A stretch of 20,759 nt of DNA from a virus, in the IMG/VR virus record IMGVR_UViG_3300044634_001141, positions 1-20,759 of that record. One strand, written 5' to 3'. Shown here in pieces: positions 16,170 to 20,759 of this stretch (position 1 is the stretch's first letter; every line of letters starts with the position of its first letter). The notes below the pieces were generated by a model. The model worked only from the letters and a program-made list of their open reading frames with translations. It made no database searches and was not told where the DNA came from. Made by a program: the position numbers and the translations under genes.

Positions 16170-16954
16170 ATTAAGGACCCTCCAAATGACATCTCTACTG
16201 CTGAGTCCGCCATGCTTCTAATTGAATTTGGAGAAAATGAATATTGAACTGTTTTAATTGTTGCTGGTATTTTTAATGCTTTCATTGAAGCTGAATTAAA
16301 TATATCTTTAAATCCAGATTTTTTAATAGATGAGCTTACAAGGTTCCCGCTAAAAAATCTTGAATATTGTAAAGTAAATTGATTTTTAACACTAGGTCCT
16401 CCTGGCCTTTTAACGGTCACTGAAGCCCCTTTGGGCATAAAGACTGTCTCGCCATTGGATTCAAATACTAACCTCTCAGAATGGCGTGGAGCAATTTTAA
16501 GAGCCATTCCTGACTCCATCACAGACGCTTTGTTTTGAAATACGTGTTTTCTTTGTTTTTCTGGTCCAGGGACAAATGTTTTTGATGGTTCAAATTTAAA
16601 ATTAACTTTAAAAGATATTCCTGCAGAATCTAAAGATGTTAGACTAAACAATCTATCATTTGCGCTTCCAGTCTTACCCCATTCATATACATGGTGAAAT
16701 GCTTTTGGCTTTGATCTTGCTTGTGAATCTATGTATTGCCCAAAATCTTTTTCTATTTGATTAAACACTACCTTTTTAAAAGTACTTTTAAACTTTTTGC
16801 TATTGCTTAATTTGGCAATTACATTTGCTTGATAATATAAGGCAGCAGAAATTTGTGCAATATTACTGTCTTGAATAATTCCCTTTGGGCTTTTGTTATA
16901 CATTAATCTTTCAAGACCAGAAGCTGCTTGAAGCAGCATTACGTTAGATTCCAA
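16166..16954 (-). CDS. Neck / tail-completion protein (HK97 gp10-like position)
   Basis: 262 residues, no family recognised with certainty. It lies between the head-closure and tail terminator genes, the place of the HK97 gp10-like neck protein in many phages. The N-terminal 85 residues are helical and basic (SKKFKSTFKKVVFNQIEKDF at about 51-70). The middle is beta-rich with SGMALKIAPRHSERLVFES (about 147-165) and FMPKGASVTVKRPGGPSV (about 171-188). The end is helical again (NSIRSMADSAVEM). The start is uncertain: TTG 16954 overlaps the upstream gene by 11 bases and has GGAG 10 bases before it, whereas ATG 16939 (residue 6) has only a weak site. TTG is used here. Confidence 0.55.
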   Translation of the reverse strand: MESNVMLLQAASGLERLMYNKSPKGIIQDSNIAQISAALYYQANVIAKLSNSKKFKSTFKKVVFNQIEKDFGQYIDSQARSKPKAFHHVYEWGKTGSANDRLFSLTSLDSAGISFKVNFKFEPSKTFVPGPEKQRKHVFQNKASVMESGMALKIAPRHSERLVFESNGETVFMPKGASVTVKRPGGPSVKNQFTLQYSRFFSGNLVSSSIKKSGFKDIFNSASMKALKIPATIKTVQYSFSPNSIRSMADSAVEMSFGGSLI

Positions 16955-17372
16955 TTTGCTGATTCTCCGATCTCTTTAGAGAAGAATTATAACCAATTAC
17001 TCTACCAAATGGATCTGTTATAGGACTACTTCCAATAACTTCAAATACTGTGGGTGTCTCTGATGGATAGTCCTGCTCTGTCCAAATTGATTTTCCGTCC
17101 CTGTCTTTAATGTTTGAAACCTTGTGCCTTAAAGATATTTTACTTTCGGTACGAACTTGAATGTTTTGCTCGTTTTTGTATTTGTTAGAAAAGGATTGGG
17201 TGTCTCCAGATCTAGAAGTTGAAGAATTACTTATAATGCTTTTTGCATAGCATGGAATTGTTGAATAATAAGACCATTCTTTTTTTATAGCACCAGTATC
17301 ATCATCCTGAATATCTGTTTGTCTATAGATATCCAAGTTCATGGGCAACATGGACTGTATTAAATCTATCAT
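16944..17372 (-). CDS. Head-closure (stopper) protein
   Basis: 142 residues. The ATG overlaps the adaptor gene stop by one base (TAATG) with no clear Shine-Dalgarno sequence, so translation is probably coupled. The N-terminal motif MNLDIYRQTDIQDDDTGAIK (about 11-30), then IPCYAKSI and the strand pattern SKISLRHKVSNIKDRDGKSI (about 77-96) and PTVFEVIGSSPITDPFGRV, fit the small beta-barrel stopper proteins that plug the portal channel after DNA packaging (SPP1 gp16 type). The order adaptor, stopper, neck, tail terminator supports this. Confidence 0.65.
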   Translation of the reverse strand: MIDLIQSMLPMNLDIYRQTDIQDDDTGAIKKEWSYYSTIPCYAKSIISNSSTSRSGDTQSFSNKYKNEQNIQVRTESKISLRHKVSNIKDRDGKSIWTEQDYPSETPTVFEVIGSSPITDPFGRVIGYNSSLKRSENQQIGI

Positions 17373-18358
17373 TAAATTACTACCATATTACTTAAAACAT
17401 ATGAGCTTAGTAACTGGTCTGCGTAGGCATTTCCAGTTCCAGCATATGCGCTAGAGCTATATTCAAATTTCCAATCAAATGCTTGAACATTTTTTGCGTA
17501 TTTGTTTCTCCAGATAGAATCTTTAGAAAAGTAATCTTTCATTAACTCAATACAAGCTTGGCTAACTTCTGTTGGAACCCTGTCCCATCCAAATTCACCA
17601 TGAATTGTGTATCTAATATTTTTTCCAAATAAAGAACCTTCGCTATCATTAACGCTAGGTGGCACAAATCCATTTGCAGTATAAACTGCATTGTCTATTG
17701 AATTAGTTTTATCAATTCTAATTCCAAAACCAGTTTCTGAAATAATTGGATTAAATATCCAGTTGTTAACAGCAGGAACAGATTGATTGTCAATTAAAAG
17801 GATATCGTTAGAATACAGTTTATTTAGTTTATTTATTTTATAAGGTAATACTAATACGTCTGAGTCTGATCCGTATACTACTTCTACGTCTTGGTATAAA
17901 TAAAACTCTTGACCTGTATGTCCTTCTATAATTTTTCTAGCATATCTCTCTGCAGATTGAATCTCTTGATAATTTTTATAATTTGGATCGCTAGGGTCTG
18001 ATCCGAAATTTAGATCTTGCAAATGTTCATTAATGTTTATGTAAGGAGTGACTACATCAACATATGATGCATGGTATCCCTCTGTTCCAGAAATTGAATA
18101 CGACCAAACTAGCTTGAAACTTCTATTTCTTTCCGTATAGTTAAAAGGCAATATGACTTGATACGATCCAGAATCTGTTTCTACGCTAGTGGCCGTAAGT
18201 GTTGTTAAGATTGTAGTTGGGGAAATGGCAGGGACTATAGAAGGATCCTCTGTAACATCGTAAACTTTTACTGTAACTGTGTCTGGACTGACAAGTTCAG
18301 ACTCCCAATATATTTTGCTTTTTATTGGAGTCCTACTATTTACATAAATCTCTGCCAT
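17372..18358 (-). CDS. Head-tail adaptor (connector) protein with N-terminal beta domain
   Basis: 328 residues. Residues about 1-105 form an Ig-like beta sandwich (KSKIYWESELVSPDTVTVKV near the start; SGSYQVILPFNYTERNRSF at about 62-80). Residues about 108-328 resemble the connector family that docks on the portal ring: a helix SAERYARKIIEGHTGQEFY (about 135-153), a strand-rich middle, and a C-terminal helix pair (PTEVSQACIELMKDYFSK, then AYADQLLSSYVLSNMVVI). Plain connectors have roughly 100-200 residues, so the N-terminal domain is an addition that may face outward on the neck. ATG 18358 has no Shine-Dalgarno sequence and follows the previous stop by 14 bases. Confidence 0.7.
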   Translation of the reverse strand: MAEIYVNSRTPIKSKIYWESELVSPDTVTVKVYDVTEDPSIVPAISPTTILTTLTATSVETDSGSYQVILPFNYTERNRSFKLVWSYSISGTEGYHASYVDVVTPYININEHLQDLNFGSDPSDPNYKNYQEIQSAERYARKIIEGHTGQEFYLYQDVEVVYGSDSDVLVLPYKINKLNKLYSNDILLIDNQSVPAVNNWIFNPIISETGFGIRIDKTNSIDNAVYTANGFVPPSVNDSEGSLFGKNIRYTIHGEFGWDRVPTEVSQACIELMKDYFSKDSIWRNKYAKNVQAFDWKFEYSSSAYAGTGNAYADQLLSSYVLSNMVVI

Positions 18359-18372
18359 TTTAAAAGGTTAAA

Positions 18373-18768
18373 TTAACTGTAGAAGTCTTGAACTTCCCTT
18401 GGGGTAGCTAATCTAAAACCTTCCTCCTTATCAAAAATTTCTTGAGCAGCTTCTGCAGACATTGCAACGAATGGATGTTCTTTTGTAAAAGTAAATCCTA
18501 AAGCATCGTATCTGTAATTGTCTCTTTCCATCTTAACTAACAAAGAATTTGGATCTATTTCCTGATTTAAATCAAATCTTGGTAATACTTCAATTTCTTC
18601 TTTAGCTTCTTCAACATCTTTAATTGCTTTACTATACACTTCCCAGGTTACCCCGTCTTCTGTTAGCGCCGCAATAATGTCGGCTTTTCCTTTTAAATCA
18701 CTTGCGTCTACGCCGAAGTCTTCGGCTGCCTGCTTTAATTCAGATAATTTCAATGTCTCGAATGACAT
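18373..18768 (-). CDS. Small conserved structural-module protein with SAP/HeH-like N-terminal helices
   Basis: 131 residues. The first 45 residues (LKLSELKQAAEDFGV, then KADIIAALTEDGVTWE) look like a small helix-extended-loop-helix (HeH/LEM or SAP-like) fold. An acidic linker follows (about 50-62), then a compact C-terminal part with FTKEHPFVAMSAEAAQEIF (about 94-112) and FRLATPREVQDFYS. Proteins of this type stand between the capsid and connector genes of many actinophages. The function is unknown; roles in head completion or capsid-connector contact are possible. ATG 18768 has AAAGGAG 5-6 bases upstream and is the first gene after a terminator and promoter. Confidence 0.65.
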   Translation of the reverse strand: MSFETLKLSELKQAAEDFGVDASDLKGKADIIAALTEDGVTWEVYSKAIKDVEEAKEEIEVLPRFDLNQEIDPNSLLVKMERDNYRYDALGFTFTKEHPFVAMSAEAAQEIFDKEEGFRLATPREVQDFYS

Positions 18769-18795
18769 ATGTTCTCCTTTTGGTTAGGTCGTTTA

Positions 18796-18824
18796 ATTAT
18801 ATCACTAGTAAATTCAAATGAAAA
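18796..18824 (-). promoter_or_regulatory. Promoter for the neck-gene transcript, after the capsid terminator
   Basis: TATAAT (18796-18801) preceded by TGA gives TGATATAAT, a perfect extended -10. TTTTCA (18819-18824, 4 of 6 matches to TTGACA) lies 17 bases upstream and overlaps the T-tract of the capsid terminator. The expected start is near 18789, leaving a 21-base leader with AAAGGAG. The arrangement matches the one behind the major tail protein gene. Confidence 0.65.
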
Positions 18825-18850
18825 GCCCCCAAATTAAATTGGAGGCTTTT
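18821..18850 (-). terminator. Rho-independent terminator after the major capsid gene
   Basis: On the minus strand AAAAGCCTCCAA (18839-18850) pairs with TTGGGGGCTTTT (18821-18832) around a 6-base loop (TTTAAT): 12 pairs with one G-U wobble. The stem ends in TTTT. It begins 26 bases past the capsid gene stop. The A-tract/T-tract form could also work weakly on the plus strand, but no plus-strand gene is near. Confidence 0.85.
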
Positions 18851-18876
18851 CTTTAGATAAATAGATTATTTCTTAA

Positions 18877-19923
18877 TTAAGAAGCAACCTTAACATCTTT
18901 TACAACTACCCAAGCATCTGGTTGTTCGATTTGAACGCCAACTCGAGTATACATTGTGTACTCAATGGAGTCCTTACGAGGCCAGAAGAATCGGTAAACA
19001 GTTACATCACGCTTGATACCAATAACTACGTTATTTGGGAATGTCAAGTGGATATCTCCGTGTGAACCTGATGGGCTTGCATATGAACCTGTTTGTGTCT
19101 CAGGAAGAAGTGGTACCTCAACAATTGGAATACCAAATGCGAAAGGTGCTACATATCCTGCTGCTCCACCAAGTCCTGGTGTTGCACCACGGATAACGCT
19201 TGATGCGATATCTTGTGGGATTGTGTTGTTTGTTCCAATGCTGTTAGCATATAGGAAATCTTGGATTAGGTTTGAACCTGCCAAGAAGCGAAGGTCTCCA
19301 CGACGTTGCATGTATTTACGTGGCATTGCTTTTAATGCCTTGTTAAATAGCTCACGAGAAACTCCAGCTCCAGCTCCAGCTACAACTCGACCATTGGCCT
19401 TAGCTTTAGCTACAACTCCTTGGAATGCCTTGTACAGAGGATCTGATCCGCTGCCGACACCATTAAGGATTACATCCTCAATGTCGTTTCCTGCTTGTGT
19501 TGCCATCAATCGTGCAATATGATCTTCTAGATCTGCACCCTCAATGTTGTCTTCTAGAGACTCAGTTGAAAGCTCCCAGTCTAGACGCAATTTCTTTGTT
19601 GTCAAAGAAATCTTTGAGAAAGTAACTGCTGCGTTTTCTGCAGTGTTATCTCCTTCTGTTGCAAGTTTCATAAGCTTTTCGCCTACTGACATGCGGTCAA
19701 TTTCTGCAGTGTCTGCTCTCATTCGAACGGTACGTGCGACTTTTCCAATTACGGTTGCATCGAACATATAGTCTAAGAAGCGAGCTGACTGCTCTGGGTT
19801 AAGTAGACCACCGTTTCCGTTTTCGGAACCAGCGTGTGTACCTGTACCACCAGTTGTGGACGCAAAAGTACCTGTTGCTGTTGTACCAGCTGCGATTGCC
19901 TTTTCTAATGTTTCATTGCTCAT
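18877..19923 (-). CDS. Major capsid protein (HK97 fold)
   Basis: 348 residues, after a scaffold-like gene and before the connector genes. The pattern LNPEQSARFLDYMFDATVIG (about 41-60), RTVRMRADTAEIDRM (about 64-78), LRLDWELSTESLEDNIEG (about 112-129) and QAGNDIEDVILNG (about 142-154) is that of HK97-fold capsid proteins: N-arm, E-loop strands, then the spine helix. The C-terminal part (VYRFFWPRKDSIEYTMYTRV) is the usual P-domain/A-domain end. There is no long N-terminal delta domain, consistent with a separate scaffold. ATG 19923 has AAGGAG 10 bases upstream. Nearly all arginine codons are CGN (one AGA in 18 by my count), a sign of selection for high expression. Confidence 0.88.
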   Translation of the reverse strand: MSNETLEKAIAAGTTATGTFASTTGGTGTHAGSENGNGGLLNPEQSARFLDYMFDATVIGKVARTVRMRADTAEIDRMSVGEKLMKLATEGDNTAENAAVTFSKISLTTKKLRLDWELSTESLEDNIEGADLEDHIARLMATQAGNDIEDVILNGVGSGSDPLYKAFQGVVAKAKANGRVVAGAGAGVSRELFNKALKAMPRKYMQRRGDLRFLAGSNLIQDFLYANSIGTNNTIPQDIASSVIRGATPGLGGAAGYVAPFAFGIPIVEVPLLPETQTGSYASPSGSHGDIHLTFPNNVVIGIKRDVTVYRFFWPRKDSIEYTMYTRVGVQIEQPDAWVVVKDVKVAS

Positions 19924-19944
19924 TATTTTATTTCTCCTTATTTC

Positions 19945-20466
19945 TTACTTTATTAGTTCGTTTACGGAACCGAGGAAAGAACCGTTCCATTTTGATTTTT
20001 GGACTTTTACTTCCCTAGACCCGCCAAGGTCTGAGGACTTTTTAATTGCAGTCTCTGATTCTACTGCATCGACACGCTTTTCTACTCCATCAATCGTGTT
20101 TCTGATGTTCTCAACAGTTTTGCTGAGCTCTGAGTGTTGTTCTGCCAACTCTGTAATTTTGCTTTCTACGCTTTTGCTTAAAATTTCAACTGCATTTTTA
20201 ATAGTTGTAACTTGTGCTGCGTTTTCTTCTGAAGCTTTGTTTAGAGTTTCTGAGAAAAAGCCTTTTAAATCACCTAACATTTTTGCAAAATCAGGTTTTT
20301 CAACAACAATCTCATCAGAGATGTCTGTTGCTTTTTCAACGATTTCGGCAGAAGCATCTACTAATACGTCTTCTGTAATAGCTTTTTCAATTGTTGCTTC
20401 TGCAACAACTTCTACTTCTACTGCTGCGGTTTCTTCAACCACTGCGGTTTCTGTGTTTTCTGACAC
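19945..20466 (-). CDS. Nested scaffold, short form from an internal GTG start
   Basis: A perfect AAGGAGGT (20473-20480) lies 6 bases before GTG 20464-20466, which is in the same frame as the long form (codon 94). Translation from here would give 173 residues: the acidic region, the coiled coil and the basic end, without the N-terminal globular domain. The boundary falls where the folded domain ends. This mirrors the nested scaffold within the lambda protease gene. It is the best Shine-Dalgarno sequence in this gene, while the long form's own ATG has none visible. Confidence 0.55.
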   Translation of the reverse strand: MSENTETAVVEETAAVEVEVVAEATIEKAITEDVLVDASAEIVEKATDISDEIVVEKPDFAKMLGDLKGFFSETLNKASEENAAQVTTIKNAVEILSKSVESKITELAEQHSELSKTVENIRNTIDGVEKRVDAVESETAIKKSSDLGGSREVKVQKSKWNGSFLGSVNELIK

Positions 20467-20745
20467 TTCATTACCTCCTTGTGCGTTTGCCTGTTTTGCG
20501 ATTGTTTGTGTTTCAGGCAACGTTAATCTTGACTTCTTAAATGAAGCAAGAATCTTTTCTATTTCTTTTGCTTTGTTTATATCATCAGTTTCTACCCAAC
20601 CAATTAAACTTGCTTGCTTGCCAGTTATTGGGGAATTGAATTCAGCGTCTGTTGACATAAATACAGAGTCGCTGTCTTCACAATAAAAAATATTTTCTGT
20701 TTTTAAGTTTGTAGAAATTCCTTTAAAAATTAATTGTCCATTCAT
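19945..20745 (-). CDS. Capsid scaffold-like protein, long form (frame open to window edge)
   Basis: 266 residues from ATG 20745. No Shine-Dalgarno sequence precedes that ATG and the frame stays open to the window edge, so the protein may be longer. Residues 1-70 look like a small globular domain (GQLIFKGISTNLKTENIFY, SPITGKQASLIGWVE). I do not see a clear prohead protease motif. Residues about 92-150 are very acidic and low in complexity. Residues about 155-235 are a helical, coiled-coil-like region (AAQVTTIKNAVEILSKSVES, VENIRNTIDGVEKRVDAVES). The basic C-terminus (REVKVQKSKWNGSFLGSVNE) resembles the capsid-binding end of scaffolds. It sits 21 bases before the capsid gene. The likely role is to guide capsid assembly from inside the procapsid. 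Confidence 0.65.
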   Translation of the reverse strand: MNGQLIFKGISTNLKTENIFYCEDSDSVFMSTDAEFNSPITGKQASLIGWVETDDINKAKEIEKILASFKKSRLTLPETQTIAKQANAQGGNEVSENTETAVVEETAAVEVEVVAEATIEKAITEDVLVDASAEIVEKATDISDEIVVEKPDFAKMLGDLKGFFSETLNKASEENAAQVTTIKNAVEILSKSVESKITELAEQHSELSKTVENIRNTIDGVEKRVDAVESETAIKKSSDLGGSREVKVQKSKWNGSFLGSVNELIK

Positions 20746-20759
20746 TTTTTCAATAGATA

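Noticed and set aside
19013-19522. 169-codon plus-strand frame inside the capsid gene
   Set aside because: It mirrors the codon pattern of the capsid gene on the other strand and crosses regions whose coding is fixed by the HK97-fold protein.
20418-20471. Small out-of-frame ATG right after AAGGAGGT in the scaffold gene
   Set aside because: The ATG is only one base from the SD and the frame stops after 17 codons; the in-frame GTG has the proper spacing.
19856-20686. 276-codon plus-strand frame opposite the scaffold and capsid start
   Set aside because: It is antisense to well-supported genes, Ser/Val/Phe-rich from the complement of biased codons, and has no ribosome site or family signature.
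19945-20745. Prohead protease in the window
   Set aside because: The gene before the capsid gene lacks a visible Ser/His protease motif in the part seen; a protease could lie beyond 20759.
1-20759. tRNA genes, CRISPR arrays, integrase, transposase or attachment sites
   Set aside because: All gaps are under 110 bases and none forms a cloverleaf or repeat array; no protein carries recombinase motifs.

Overview
The window is a stretch of a tailed double-stranded DNA phage (or prophage) genome. It holds most of the virion structural module. Every supported gene is on the minus strand, so the module reads from base 20759 down to base 1. The DNA is AT-rich and tightly packed: most junctions overlap by 1-11 bases or have gaps under 25 bases. 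I see no tRNA, CRISPR array, integrase, insertion sequence or lysis gene. The long tape measure gene, the tail-assembly chaperone frameshift and the absence of any sheath gene indicate a long, flexible, non-contractile tail (siphovirus type). Several proteins look like those of phages of Actinobacteria: the chaperone fusion region, the small protein after the capsid gene with a helical LKLSELK...ADIIAAL start, the major tail protein, and the fibre motif GIWLGN...APFRV. An actinobacterial host with a low-GC phage is a reasonable but unproven guess; a freshwater or other uncultivated lineage would fit.

Head region (20759-15657). A scaffold-like protein with a nested internal start comes first, then the HK97-fold major capsid protein. 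A terminator and a new promoter follow. Next come a small conserved protein, a head-tail adaptor, a head-closure (stopper) protein, a neck or tail-completion protein, and a tail terminator. Tail region (15656-1). The major tail protein has its own leader and promoter and is followed by a strong terminator and another promoter. Then come the tail assembly chaperone with a programmed -1 frameshift, the 2093-residue tape measure protein, a small distal-tail protein, a 1219-residue tail hub with lectin-like insertions, and three minor tail or fibre proteins, the last running off the left edge.

Expression logic. The two proteins needed in most copies (major capsid and major tail) are each followed at once by a rho-independent hairpin. 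In both cases a TGnTATAAT-type promoter overlaps the end of the hairpin and restarts transcription. Both genes also favour CGN arginine codons where their neighbours favour AGA. Protein ratios appear to be tuned further by a CCCAAAC slippery site (chaperone short and long forms), a nested GTG start behind a perfect Shine-Dalgarno sequence (scaffold long and short forms), TTG starts, and one candidate leaderless gene.

The points most worth checking are the nested scaffold start, the terminator-promoter pairs, the frameshift signal, the leaderless minor-tail gene, the inserted lectin and fibronectin-like domains in the tail hub, and an unassigned compact segment inside the tape measure protein.
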